This document shows, piece by piece, positions 1-8,568 of a stretch of 64,000 nucleotides of DNA (position 1 is the first letter of the stretch; each line of letters begins with the position of its first letter). The stretch is from Actinomadura rudentiformis. GTDB taxonomy: Bacteria > Actinomycetota > Actinomycetes > Streptosporangiales > Streptosporangiaceae. The position numbers and the translations under genes are program-made. The notes beneath the pieces are model-generated. The model did not search any database. It was given only the letters and a program-made list of their open reading frames with translations, and had not been told where the DNA came from. The DNA lies in NCBI RefSeq assembly GCF_008923185.1, contig NZ_WBMT01000026.1, forward strand, positions 116,921-180,920, in the 5' to 3' direction.

Positions 1-27
1 CGCCAGCTCGTCGATGGTGAGCTCCAT
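1..27 (-). CDS. N-terminus of a divergent gene, possibly a MerR-type regulator (cut by window edge)
   Basis: Only nine codons lie in the window (MELTIDELA). The ATG is preceded on the minus strand by a strong Shine-Dalgarno GGAGGAGG, so this is a genuine gene start. The opening resembles the start of the helix-turn-helix of MerR regulators. Divergent MerR regulators beside acyl-CoA dehydrogenase genes are a common actinobacterial arrangement, which supports the guess. The rest lies outside the window and the family cannot be proven from nine residues. Confidence 0.5.
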
Positions 28-44
28 CGCACCTCCTCCCTCAT

Positions 45-63
45 GTGACAGTGCCAGTGTTAC
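45..63. promoter_or_regulatory. 19-bp imperfect dyad between divergent genes
   Basis: GTGACAGTGCCAGTGTTAC matches its reverse complement at 14 of 19 positions. It lies between the divergent partial gene (start 27) and the acyl-CoA dehydrogenase (start 102). MerR regulators bind dyads in long promoter spacers, so this is a candidate operator. No assay is implied. Confidence 0.45.
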
Positions 64-101
64 ATTAATCCTGTATCAGCAAGCACTTACGAGGGGACCG
101 C

Positions 102-1244
102 ATGGCGCGAGAGATCTTCACCGAGGAGCATGAGGCCTTCCGCGACATGGTGCGGTCCTTCATCGCGAAGGAGATCGCGCCGTACCACGCGCAGTGGGAG
201 AAGGACGAGATCGTCTCCCGGGACGTGTGGCTCGCGGCCGGGCGGCAGGGCCTGCTGGGCATCGAGATGCCCGAGGAGTACGGCGGTGGCGGCAATGACG
301 ACTACCGCTACTACACGATCTTCAACGAGGAGCTCGCCCGGGCGATGGCCACCGGGCCCGGTTTCGCGGTGCACAACGACGTGGTCGGCGGCTACCTCGT
401 TCAGCTGCTGAACGACGAGCAGAAGGCCCGCTGGCTGCCCGGCTACTGCTCCGGCGAGCTGATCACCGCCATCGCGATGACCGAGCCCGCCGCCGGCTCC
501 GACCTGCAGGGCATGAAGACCACGGCGGTCAAGGACGGCGACGACTACATCCTGAACGGCTCCAAGACGTTCATCACCAACGGCATCCTGTCCGACCTGG
601 TGATCGTGGCCGCCAAGACCGATCCCGACGCCGGAGCGCGCGGCGTCAGCCTCCTCATGGTCGAGCGGGGCATGGAGGGCTTCGAACGCGGCCGCAACCT
701 CGACAAGGTGGGCATGCACGCCCAGGACACCGCCGAGCTCTTCTTCGACAACGTACGGATTCCCGCGAAGAACCTCCTCGGTGAAGAGGGCATGGGCTTC
801 ATCTACCTCATGCAGAACCTCGCCCGCGAACGCCTGTGCATCGCGGTCTCGGCCGTGTCAGGCGCGGAGCAGGCGTTCGAGACGACGCTGGAGTACTGCA
901 AGACCCGCGAGGCGTTCGGCCGGGCGATCGGCAAGTTCCAGCACAACCGCTTCACGCTGGCGGAGATGAAGACCGAGATCACCGTCAGCCGCGCGTTCGT
1001 CGACCAGTGCATCGCCAAGGAGGTCAAGGGCGAGCTCAGCGCCGAAGAGGCCTCGATGGCCAAGTACTGGACCACCGAGATGCTCAAGACCGTGGTCGAC
1101 CGCTGCGTCCAGCTCCACGGCGGCTACGGCTACATGAACGAGTATCCGATCGCCAAGGCCTACCAGGACGTCCGCATCCAGACCATCTTCGGAGGCACCA
1201 CCGAGATCATGAAAGAGATCATCGGCCGGTCTCTGGGGGTGTAG
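102..1244 (+). CDS. Acyl-CoA dehydrogenase
   Basis: Cytosolic FAD enzyme that introduces the alpha-beta double bond in acyl-CoA thioesters (fatty-acid or branched-chain amino-acid breakdown). It is 380 residues, normal for the family. Visible are the N-terminal helical domain, the first signature around residues 127-140 (AMTEPAAGSDLQG), a C-terminal helical domain with an ARERL segment and an R-x3-FG region, and the second signature HGGYGYMNEYP near residue 340. The Glu of the medium-chain IYEGT motif is replaced here (IFGGTTEIM), as in long-chain and isovaleryl-type enzymes whose base sits on another helix. The substrate is therefore uncertain. The ATG follows a GAGGGGA sequence at about 8 nt. 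It is divergent from a probable regulator. Confidence 0.93.
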   Translation: MAREIFTEEHEAFRDMVRSFIAKEIAPYHAQWEKDEIVSRDVWLAAGRQGLLGIEMPEEYGGGGNDDYRYYTIFNEELARAMATGPGFAVHNDVVGGYLVQLLNDEQKARWLPGYCSGELITAIAMTEPAAGSDLQGMKTTAVKDGDDYILNGSKTFITNGILSDLVIVAAKTDPDAGARGVSLLMVERGMEGFERGRNLDKVGMHAQDTAELFFDNVRIPAKNLLGEEGMGFIYLMQNLARERLCIAVSAVSGAEQAFETTLEYCKTREAFGRAIGKFQHNRFTLAEMKTEITVSRAFVDQCIAKEVKGELSAEEASMAKYWTTEMLKTVVDRCVQLHGGYGYMNEYPIAKAYQDVRIQTIFGGTTEIMKEIIGRSLGV

Positions 1245-1596
1245 GGCGGAGGGCCAGGATGTCCAGGACTGTGTAGGCGCCGGTGATTGTGGCTAGGCCG
1301 GCTGCTGTCGCGCGGGGGACGTCGCCGCGGATCAGGTGGGTGATTCCGGCTGCGGTGTCGCAGGCGTCCACCATCAGGCAGAGCTTCCGCCAGCGCCGTC
1401 GTGCTGCCGGGTCGCTGGCGAGGTAGCCCAGGCCCAGGGCGATGGCTCTGCTTCCGAAGACCCGGATCAGGTATCGCAGCTCGGGGGCGTCCTGGTTGCT
1501 CATGCCTGCCAGCTTCAGGTTGAGACCCGGCGCGGCCAAGGCCAGTGCCCCCCATACGACGCGGCCGCCTGCCGCCACCTCTAGCGCACGTTCCAT
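1219..1596 (-). CDS. Small hydrophobic membrane protein (DUF4267-like)
   Basis: A 125-residue protein with about three or four hydrophobic segments and a central LIRVFGSRAIALGLGYL region typical of small DUF4267-type membrane proteins. The function is unknown. I chose the ATG at 1596; the longer upstream reading runs into antisense of the esterase gene. Its last 26 bp overlap the 3' end of the acyl-CoA dehydrogenase on the other strand, a convergent overlap. Confidence 0.7.
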   Translation of the reverse strand: MERALEVAAGGRVVWGALALAAPGLNLKLAGMSNQDAPELRYLIRVFGSRAIALGLGYLASDPAARRRWRKLCLMVDACDTAAGITHLIRGDVPRATAAGLATITGAYTVLDILALRPTPPETGR

Positions 1597-1777
1597 GCCG
1601 GCGACCCTTCCACCTCGGGCTGGCCTGGAGCGATTACCTCGGAGGTAAGGGGCGGGGGAATCGAGTGGTAATCGTGACCTGATGTCGCGTTTGTTGTCGT
1701 TGCCTGCGTTTGTGGCGGATGGAACACTAACTTTCCTTCGAAGTTTCGTTCCGTGTGGAGCGGCGGACTGGGGAGCC

Positions 1778-3067
1778 GTGGAGAAGCACACCAAGAGGCC
1801 GGCGAGCATCAAGAGACGCTCGATCGACAAGAAGATCGCGATTGCTTCGGGCGTCGCGATCGCCGTCACGCTGTCCGGGAGCGTGATCGCGATTGCGCAG
1901 ACCGGGGCGGGTGGTAGTGAGGAGCGTCCCCAGGCTGCGGCCGGTACGCCGACGCCGCCGTCGATCCCGGGCAACTTCGTGCCGGGGCCTGAGTCGATGG
2001 CCTCGCCCCCGCCGGTGACGTCGCCGAATCGGAAGCCGCCGAGCAATCCGTTCAGCACGGGCAGGGAGAGGCCCGCGCCGAACGACCCGGACCTGCGCGG
2101 TGACAAGCGCGGGGCGAAGCCGAAGATGCCCAAGGCCAAGGGGCTGCCGGGCTTCAAGCCGGCCGACAGCGGGGCGAAGATCACCAAGCTGGAGAAGGTC
2201 GGTGCGTCTCTTTACGACGTCACGATCGCCACGCCGGCGCTCGGGACCGAGGTGAAGACGCGCGTTCTGTTCCCCAAGTCGTGGAAGTCCAAGACCACGA
2301 AGACGTGGCCTGTTGTTTACGCCTTCCACGGCGGCAACAACCGCTACACGTCCTGGACCAAGGACTCCAACATCCGGCAGGTCGCCGCAGGCCATGACGT
2401 GATGGTCGTCATGCCCGAGGGCGGCTGGAACGGCTCGTACACCAACTGGTGGAACGACGGCAAGGGCGGCATCCCGCAGTGGGAGAACTTCCACATCAAG
2501 GAAGTCATCCCCCTGATGGAGCGCAACTTCCACGCTGGGTCGTCCCGGGCCGCAATCGGCCTGTCATCGGGTGGGCAGGGCGCCATCACGTATGCCCAGC
2601 GCTACCGGGGGTTGTTCAAGTACGCGGCGTCCTACAGCGGCGCGCTCAACATCACCGCGCCTGGTATGCCGACTGTTTTCATGCAGCTGAACGCTGCCGC
2701 CGGCGACGACATCTGGGGCGACCCGGTGAGAGACCGCGCCAACTGGAAGGCGCACGACGCCACCGTGATGGTGTCCCGGCTCAAGGGCGTCGGCGTCTAC
2801 GTCTCCTCGGGTGACGGCCGTGTCGGGCCGTACGACGACCCAGACATGGAGCCCTTGCACGCCGGGCGGGTCGGTGAACAGTTCTCCGGGTACATGGCCA
2901 CCAGATTCGTGAACGCCGCGAAGCAGGCGGGCGTCCCCATCACGGCCAACTTGTACGGGCCGGGCACGCACAAGTGGGCGTACTGGAAGCGCGAACTGGT
3001 CAGGAGCTGGCCCGCCATCACCGCCGCCATCGGCGCCACCAAGGTCGGCGTACGCGACTCGGAGTAG
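1778..3067 (+). CDS. Secreted esterase of the esterase D / antigen-85-like alpha/beta-hydrolase family
   Basis: Predicted extracytoplasmic serine esterase of 429 residues. The GTG at 1778 has GGGGAG just upstream, and translation then gives a Lys/Arg-rich N-terminus followed by a hydrophobic segment (about residues 20-40), a signal peptide or anchor. Residues 45-130 are a Pro/Gly-rich linker. The hydrolase domain starts near residue 135: YAFHGGNN oxyanion region, VMPEGGWNGSYTNWW, then the nucleophile elbow GLSSGGQGA (Ser about residue 263). A C-terminal GTHKWAYW segment supplies a plausible catalytic His. An earlier ATG (1682) exists but would place a non-signal segment first. Substrate unknown. 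Confidence 0.82.
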   Translation: MEKHTKRPASIKRRSIDKKIAIASGVAIAVTLSGSVIAIAQTGAGGSEERPQAAAGTPTPPSIPGNFVPGPESMASPPPVTSPNRKPPSNPFSTGRERPAPNDPDLRGDKRGAKPKMPKAKGLPGFKPADSGAKITKLEKVGASLYDVTIATPALGTEVKTRVLFPKSWKSKTTKTWPVVYAFHGGNNRYTSWTKDSNIRQVAAGHDVMVVMPEGGWNGSYTNWWNDGKGGIPQWENFHIKEVIPLMERNFHAGSSRAAIGLSSGGQGAITYAQRYRGLFKYAASYSGALNITAPGMPTVFMQLNAAAGDDIWGDPVRDRANWKAHDATVMVSRLKGVGVYVSSGDGRVGPYDDPDMEPLHAGRVGEQFSGYMATRFVNAAKQAGVPITANLYGPGTHKWAYWKRELVRSWPAITAAIGATKVGVRDSE

Positions 3068-3151
3068 GCGCGAAGCCTCCCCTTGGAGGACGCGGCACTT
3101 GCCTTTCCCGCCCCACGATGAAGCCGTTCTCAAGCGGATTGGGGCTTCGGG

Positions 3152-3910
3152 ATGGTTGCGACGGTGGCGGCGCGCAGGCGGCGGGTGCAGCGGGTCTGGT
3201 ACGGACTGGGCGCCTTCCTCGTCGCGGCGGGGCTCTTCCATCTGGCGGTGTTCGTTGTGGACGGCGGGCCTTGGGCGGGGCCCGTGCCCTGGCGGAAGCC
3301 GGCCACGTTCGGCTTGTCGTTCGGACTGACGCTGATCACGATCACCTGGGTCGCCTCGTACCTGCAGCTCAGCGAACGGCTCCGGAACGTCCTGCTGGGG
3401 GTCTTCGCGGCGGACTGCTTCGTGGAGGTCGGCGGCATCACCCTGCAGGCCTGGCGGGGCGTGCCGTCGCACATCAACCGGGAGACGGCGTTCGACTCGG
3501 CGGTCTCGACGGTGCTCGCGGCGGGCGGCGGCGTGCTCATCGTGGTGCTCGGCATCATGGCCGTGGCCGCCTTCCGGCCCGGCGTGGGGCTGTCCGGTGA
3601 CATGCGGCTGGCGCTGCGGGCCGGATTCGTGACACTGATGATCGGCCTGGCCACCGGAGCCGCCATGATCGCCCGGGGTGTGATCGAGGTCGACACCGGC
3701 AGCCAGGAGACCGCCTACGCCGTCACCGGGTTCCTCAAGCTCGCACACGGGGTGAGCCTGCACGGTGTGCTGGTCCTGCCCGCGCTCGCCTGGCTCCTGG
3801 CGTTCATCGGCTGGAACGAGGCGCGCCGCCTCCGCGCCGTGCGCCTCGTCACGATCGCGTACGGCCTCGCCATCGCGATTGCCCTCGTCTACTCCGTCTT
3901 GACCGCGTGA
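3152..3910 (+). CDS. Polytopic membrane protein of unknown function
   Basis: A 252-residue integral membrane protein with about seven hydrophobic segments (for example residues 18-36, 50-70, 75-90, 128-150, 165-185, 200-222, 230-250). There is a short Arg-rich N-terminus and no recognisable catalytic motif. It follows the esterase by 84 bp on the same strand and may be cotranscribed, but nothing ties the two functionally. Confidence 0.75.
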   Translation: MVATVAARRRRVQRVWYGLGAFLVAAGLFHLAVFVVDGGPWAGPVPWRKPATFGLSFGLTLITITWVASYLQLSERLRNVLLGVFAADCFVEVGGITLQAWRGVPSHINRETAFDSAVSTVLAAGGGVLIVVLGIMAVAAFRPGVGLSGDMRLALRAGFVTLMIGLATGAAMIARGVIEVDTGSQETAYAVTGFLKLAHGVSLHGVLVLPALAWLLAFIGWNEARRLRAVRLVTIAYGLAIAIALVYSVLTA

Positions 3911-4009
3911 ACGTCTTCAGATGCGACGGCCCGCTGCCGATGTGCGTCGCCGCGACCGGTGGCGTCCAAGGCTGGGGGTGGATCCGGACGCGGGCGTGCT
4001 CGTCGTCGG

Positions 4010-4759
4010 CTACTCCGGATGGATCTTCGGCTTCGAACTGCCCGGTGGCTCCCCGATGGCCTGACGCGTCCCTCCGGCGGTCTGAGTCTCGCAGCCCGCG
4101 GGTTGGGGCGTTCCGAACGTGCCGGACTCCCACAGCCGGCGGACATGGTCGATCATCGGCGGCCCGATGGCGCGCAGCCCGTCCACATCGCCGGCGGCCA
4201 CGAGCGGGGTCACCATGGCACTGACCGCCGCGATGATCACCTGGCAGGTGAAGCGGCCGGCTTCGCCGGTGACCTCCAGCAGGTCGGCGAGCGCGTTGGT
4301 GAGCGTGACCTGCACCTCGCTCCGCCGCCGGATGGCGTCGGGTCCGGCCGCGTACACCTCGACCAGGAACAGCCGCGCGAACGGCAGCTCGGTCGCCAGC
4401 ACGTCCAGGTACGCGGTGACCGCCCGCTCGAACCGCTCCAGCGGGCTGCCCTCCAGCCGCGCCTGCCCGGTGGCCTCGTCCACTCCTACCGACTCCAGCA
4501 CCCGCCGCAGCAGCAGGTCGCCGGCCCCGGCGAAGGCGGTCATGAAGCAGTCGAGCTTGGAGTCGAACAGCTGGTAGAAGCTCTGCCGGGACACCACCGC
4601 CCGCTTGAGCACGTCCTCGACGGAGGTGCCCACGTAGCCCTTCTCGGTCATCGCCTCAGCCATCGCGGTGCACAGCCGCGTGCGCTGGATGCGTTCGACC
4701 TCTTCGCGAGACAGCGCGTACCGCCCCCTGGGCAGCCGACGCGGCGATGAGTCCGGCAT
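4010..4759 (-). CDS. TetR/AcrR family transcriptional regulator
   Basis: A 249-residue regulator. The N-terminal HTH region (about residues 20-70) reads ALSREEVERIQRTRL, then KGYVGTSVEDVLKRAVVSRQSFYQLFDSK, a standard TetR DNA-binding domain. The rest is a helical ligand-binding domain with a longer, low-complexity tail of about 35 residues. It is divergent from the dienelactone hydrolase gene, which it probably controls. The start codon lies six bases after a TATGGT box (4766-4771), suggesting a leaderless mRNA. Confidence 0.9.
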   Translation of the reverse strand: MPDSSPRRLPRGRYALSREEVERIQRTRLCTAMAEAMTEKGYVGTSVEDVLKRAVVSRQSFYQLFDSKLDCFMTAFAGAGDLLLRRVLESVGVDEATGQARLEGSPLERFERAVTAYLDVLATELPFARLFLVEVYAAGPDAIRRRSEVQVTLTNALADLLEVTGEAGRFTCQVIIAAVSAMVTPLVAAGDVDGLRAIGPPMIDHVRRLWESGTFGTPQPAGCETQTAGGTRQAIGEPPGSSKPKIHPE

Positions 4760-4765
4760 CCGATC

Positions 4766-4771
4766 ACCATA
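4766..4771 (-). promoter_or_regulatory. Candidate -10 box of a leaderless promoter (TetR gene)
   Basis: TATGGT on the minus strand, then six bases, then the ATG at 4759. There is no Shine-Dalgarno between them. It is one of twelve such TAnnnT-N6-8-start arrangements in this window. Confidence 0.55.
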
Positions 4772-4849
4772 GTTCAGGGCAGTGGGCCCGGTTGTCAGTA
4801 GTGCCTTACATGGTGGAATTCAAGCAACCTTGACCCCCGGAGGTGGCCC

Positions 4850-5686
4850 ATGGCCGATGACGACCTGCGCGATTTCGAGACCGCGACGTTCACGCATCAG
4901 GGCAAGACCCGGACGATCTACCGGCGGGGCACCGGCCCCGCGGTGATCGTGATCGCGGAGATTCCCGGCATCACGCCGAAGGTGACCGAGTTCGCGCGCA
5001 TGGTCGCGGGCATCGGCTGCACCGCCGTCATGCCGCACCTGTTCGGCCGCCCTGGCCGTGACCCGCACCCCAAGGAGCACGGCTGGCGGGCGACGGCGTC
5101 CTACGTGGCCTCCTCGCTGGTGCCCTCCTGCATCAGCAGGGAGTTCACGGTCTTGGCCACCGGCAAGACCTCGCCGGTGGTCGACTGGCTCCGCGCCCTC
5201 GCGGCGAGCGAGCACGAACGGTCCGGTGGCCCCGGAGTCGGCGCGGTCGGCATGTGCTTCACGGGAGGCTTCGCGCTCGCCATGGCCACCGACGATCGCC
5301 TGCTCGCCCCGGTCCTGTCCCAGCCCTCGCTGCCGCTCCCTCTCATGCGCCGGCAGCGTGAGGCCATCGACATCTCGCCCGAGGACCTGGCGAAGGTCAA
5401 GGGCAGGTGCGCCAACGGACTGACCGTCCTGGGGCTCCGTTTCGAGGGCGACACGCTGGTGCCGGGCAGCCGGTTCGACTTTCTGCGCCGCGAGCTCGGC
5501 GACGCCTTCGTGGCCGTCGAGCTCGACGACGCCTGCGCGAACCCGGACGCCTTCACGAAACGGCACTCCGTGCTGACCGAGCACCTCATCGACGCGCCCG
5601 ACGAGCCCACCCGCGCCGCCCTGAACCAGGTCCTGGACCTCTTCCGCAGCCGCCTCCTCAAAACTCCTGACGGGCTAACAGGCTGA
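4850..5686 (+). CDS. Dienelactone hydrolase family protein
   Basis: Cytosolic alpha/beta hydrolase of 278 residues. The family hydrolyses lactones such as dienelactone in aromatic catabolism. The catalytic triad of the family can be traced: nucleophile Cys in GMCFTGGF (about residue 141), an Asp in RFEGDTLVPG (about 202) and a His in KRHSVLTEH (about 240). This is about 40 residues longer than classical dienelactone hydrolases. The ATG is preceded by GGAGGTGGCCC, a strong ribosome site. It is divergent from the TetR gene. The exact substrate is unknown. Confidence 0.87.
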   Translation: MADDDLRDFETATFTHQGKTRTIYRRGTGPAVIVIAEIPGITPKVTEFARMVAGIGCTAVMPHLFGRPGRDPHPKEHGWRATASYVASSLVPSCISREFTVLATGKTSPVVDWLRALAASEHERSGGPGVGAVGMCFTGGFALAMATDDRLLAPVLSQPSLPLPLMRRQREAIDISPEDLAKVKGRCANGLTVLGLRFEGDTLVPGSRFDFLRRELGDAFVAVELDDACANPDAFTKRHSVLTEHLIDAPDEPTRAALNQVLDLFRSRLLKTPDGLTG

Positions 5687-5716
5687 CGGGACCAACGGGC
5701 TGCCGGTGGCAACGGG
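5667..5716 (+). repeat. Degenerate tandem repeat (16-17 bp x 3) spanning a stop codon
   Basis: Three imperfect units starting CTGACGGG, CTGACGGG and CTGCCGGT. The TGA of the dienelactone hydrolase gene sits inside the second unit. Confidence 0.6.
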
Positions 5717-5728
5717 CCAACGGGGGGA

Positions 5729-8398
5729 TCAGGAGATCGGGATCGACTTGGTGGGGACGTTGTAGCCGCGAATGCGGAGGTGAGCCGGCTTGCCGCCCAG
5801 GTCACGAGTCGCGTAGGTGGCGGTGATGGTGGTGGACTCGCCGGGCCAGAGCGAGACGTAGTTGTCGGAATAGGTGATCGGCAGGACCTCGGTGCCGTCG
5901 GCGCCCGCAGTGATCTCGGGGCGGACGAAGAACGCGAGGTTCTTCGGGCTGGTGTTGGTCAGCTTGATGGTGGCCGTCTCGTTCCCGTTCGCGCTGGTGC
6001 GAGTGGCAGAGGCGGCGAGGGCAGGGTTGGCGGGCAGGCTGTTGAGTCCGCTGAAGTCGGCGTACGTCTTGACCTCGGTGTGGTGCCAGTCGGACTTGGG
6101 GCCCAGCTCGTCGGGCCTGGTCGAGTTCCAGTAGAGGTTGTCGCTGACGACCGCGCCGGAGGAGTCCTTCAGCTGGAGCCGGATGAAGTAGGTGGGAGAC
6201 AACCCGCCGACCGCCGGGACCTTCATGATTTCGGACGAGGCGTTCGCAGGTGCGGTGACGGATCTGGTTGTGCTGTGCCTCTGGGTGAGGTCGGGGATGG
6301 TGTGGAACGTCGCGGTCGCCTGGAGGTCGGCGCGTGAGGTGAGCGTCGAGTTGACCACATGGACCTTGCCGGTGTTGTAGTCGTACGCGATGTGCACGGG
6401 CTCGGTGGCCTTCTTCGTGCCGAAATAGCCGCCGCCGGGCTTGAAGAAGTAGTCGTACAGGTTCCACTGGACCGACGGCCAGGAGTTGTTGAGCATCCAG
6501 AAGATGGTCCCGAACGACCTGGTGTACTTGTGGGCGCTCCAGGCCTCGAAGAAGGCCCTGGTGTTCTCGTAGTTCTGGAGCTCGGCCTTGCGGGCGTAGT
6601 CGGCCGCGCCGGTCGCCTTGCCGTAGCGGTTGTCGATCGCCTTGTCATAATGCGTGGTCGTGTCGAAGGGGGTCGATGGACGCCCGGCGTGGAAGTTCCA
6701 GGCATCAGACAGAGGCCATTGGTCGGACGGCGCCAAGAACTTCTGCACGCTCTCCAGCGGCGGCGGTGCCTGCGTGCCCTCTTCGCCGGTGGTGCCGAAC
6801 GCGCTCCCGACACGGGTGGTGTCCCACCACAGGACCGGCGGCTCCCAGACGTAAGGGCCGTCCATTTTCATGCCCGCGTCGGGGTTCGACCAGGTCGCGA
6901 CGTTGTCCACCGTCGGGTTCTGCCAGTGCAGCTTCGCGGCGATGTTCTTGTACGTGGCGAGATGAGCCGGCGTCGGCGGTTCGTCGCTGCCGTAGTTCCA
7001 CATGAACGGGCTCGCGTGGTGGCGCAGGGCGCGCATCTGACTGTCGAGGGAGGCCATCGCCACCTTGGTCTGCTCGGCGGTCCACGCGTTGTCCTTCTGC
7101 CAGGCGCTGCAGCAGACGAAGCCGGGCATGAGCATGATGCCGTTCCGGTCGGCCAGGTCGTAGAGCTCCTCGTTGCCGAGGGTGCCCTCCAGGCGGATCG
7201 TGTTCAGGCCCATGTCCTTGACGTACTGGATGTGGGTCGCGTTCGTCCTGGTGTCCCAGCGCTGGAGCAGGTCCCACACGTAGCCGCCACCACGGAAGAG
7301 CACGTTCTGGCCGTTGACCTTGTAGGCCGCCCATGAGGTGCCGTTGACGGACTTGCGGTAGTCGGTGAACTGCCGGATTCCGAAGTCGATCTCCTTGATG
7401 TCCGATGTCGCTTTGTCGATGTCCGCGCGGAGCTTCAGGTGATAGAGCTCGGGCTTGCCGTACTGGTGCGGCCACCAGAGCGCGGGTTTCTTCACGTGAA
7501 GGGGCTTGAAGGCGATCTCGCGGCGTTCACCGGCGCCGAGCGTGACGTTCTGGCTGAACGTGATCGTCGGATGGCCCGCCTTGCTGATGGTGCCACTGAC
7601 CTTGGCCGTCACCGGGGCCTTGGTCGCGTTCACCGCGTCGGCGTAGACGGTCAGGTCAGCGGAGTCTGTGGCGGGCAGGGGCAGGACGGTCCGGACGTAC
7701 GGGTCGCGCAGGGCGATCGGTCCCGTGGTCTCCAGGATCGTGTCGCCCCACACGCCCGCGTTCATGTCGGGTGCCTCGTGGTTCCAATCGACCGTGCAGA
7801 TCGACAGGTCCTTGCAGGCGTGGGCGGGCGGTGTCACGAGGATCGCGAGGGCGTTCGCCTCTCCTGGCCGGATCAGTTTGCTGACGTCGTACTCGTGGTG
7901 CACCAGTGTGCCGACGGCGTTCGCGTCGAGGCGCGTCCCGTTCAGCCAGATCTGCGCGCGGTAGCTGATCCCCTTGAAACGGAGCCAGTACGCCTGGCCG
8001 GGTCCGGAGGCGGCCGCCTTGAACTCGCCGCGGTACCACCACTTCTGGGTGGTGAGGTCGGGCACCTTCTTGAGGTTCTGGCCGAAGTAGATGTTCTGGT
8101 GGACGCGGTTGTCGACCAGCCCGGCCAGCACCGTCGAGGGGAGCGTGACCGGGTGCCAGCCGGCGGTGCCGTAGCCGACCCGGGAGATGACGTCGCCGGC
8201 ATCGGCCAGGCCGGTTGCTGAGCGTAGGGCCCAGCCGGAGGTGAGCTTGGCCGAGCCGACGGTGGCCGCACGGGCGTCGCCGCCGGTCGCGCAGGCGCCG
8301 ACCATGAGGAGCAGCGCGAACGTCGTGACGAGGATGGAGACGTACTGGACGAACGTGGCTCGCGCGCCTTTGACCAGCAGCGTGCCTCTGACCGGCAT
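5729..8398 (-). CDS. csxA: Lipoprotein glycoside hydrolase family 2, exo-beta-D-glucosaminidase-like
   Basis: Predicted cell-surface enzyme of 889 residues that removes GlcN from the non-reducing end of chitosan oligomers. The ATG at 8398 is preceded by GGAGGTGTCC. A signal peptide ends in the lipobox-like VGAC (Cys36). The order is GH2 sugar-binding domain (about 60-240), immunoglobulin-like domain, TIM barrel (about 340-640), then beta domains. In place of the usual GH2 Asn-Glu there is YGSDEPP with the Asp near residue 470, and an acidic GEEGTQAPP segment near 539. These positions match the Asp469/Glu541 pair described for the exo-glucosaminidase subfamily (CsxA). It is longer than the Amycolatopsis type only by divergence of its ends, and mannosidase activity cannot be excluded. 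Confidence 0.85.
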   Translation of the reverse strand: MPVRGTLLVKGARATFVQYVSILVTTFALLLMVGACATGGDARAATVGSAKLTSGWALRSATGLADAGDVISRVGYGTAGWHPVTLPSTVLAGLVDNRVHQNIYFGQNLKKVPDLTTQKWWYRGEFKAAASGPGQAYWLRFKGISYRAQIWLNGTRLDANAVGTLVHHEYDVSKLIRPGEANALAILVTPPAHACKDLSICTVDWNHEAPDMNAGVWGDTILETTGPIALRDPYVRTVLPLPATDSADLTVYADAVNATKAPVTAKVSGTISKAGHPTITFSQNVTLGAGERREIAFKPLHVKKPALWWPHQYGKPELYHLKLRADIDKATSDIKEIDFGIRQFTDYRKSVNGTSWAAYKVNGQNVLFRGGGYVWDLLQRWDTRTNATHIQYVKDMGLNTIRLEGTLGNEELYDLADRNGIMLMPGFVCCSAWQKDNAWTAEQTKVAMASLDSQMRALRHHASPFMWNYGSDEPPTPAHLATYKNIAAKLHWQNPTVDNVATWSNPDAGMKMDGPYVWEPPVLWWDTTRVGSAFGTTGEEGTQAPPPLESVQKFLAPSDQWPLSDAWNFHAGRPSTPFDTTTHYDKAIDNRYGKATGAADYARKAELQNYENTRAFFEAWSAHKYTRSFGTIFWMLNNSWPSVQWNLYDYFFKPGGGYFGTKKATEPVHIAYDYNTGKVHVVNSTLTSRADLQATATFHTIPDLTQRHSTTRSVTAPANASSEIMKVPAVGGLSPTYFIRLQLKDSSGAVVSDNLYWNSTRPDELGPKSDWHHTEVKTYADFSGLNSLPANPALAASATRTSANGNETATIKLTNTSPKNLAFFVRPEITAGADGTEVLPITYSDNYVSLWPGESTTITATYATRDLGGKPAHLRIRGYNVPTKSIPIS

Positions 8399-8568
8399 GG
8401 ACACCTCCGGGAGCAGGTCTGCGCGGCCGCCCCCGGACACCGCGCCGGTCTGATCGTGACGATAAACGGCTTCGGGGTTTTCGTAAAGAAAGCTCCCTAA
8501 CTAATGCCGTAAGCGGTACGTAAGAAGAAATCGGGCCTTCCCCGGCGGCTGGCGGCGTTGTACCCGGC

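Noticed and set aside
2564..3763. A 399-codon minus-strand frame opposite the esterase and membrane-protein genes
   Set aside because: Composition is dominated by Arg, Gly, His and Pro, with no domain and no ribosome site; the plus-strand genes explain the region.
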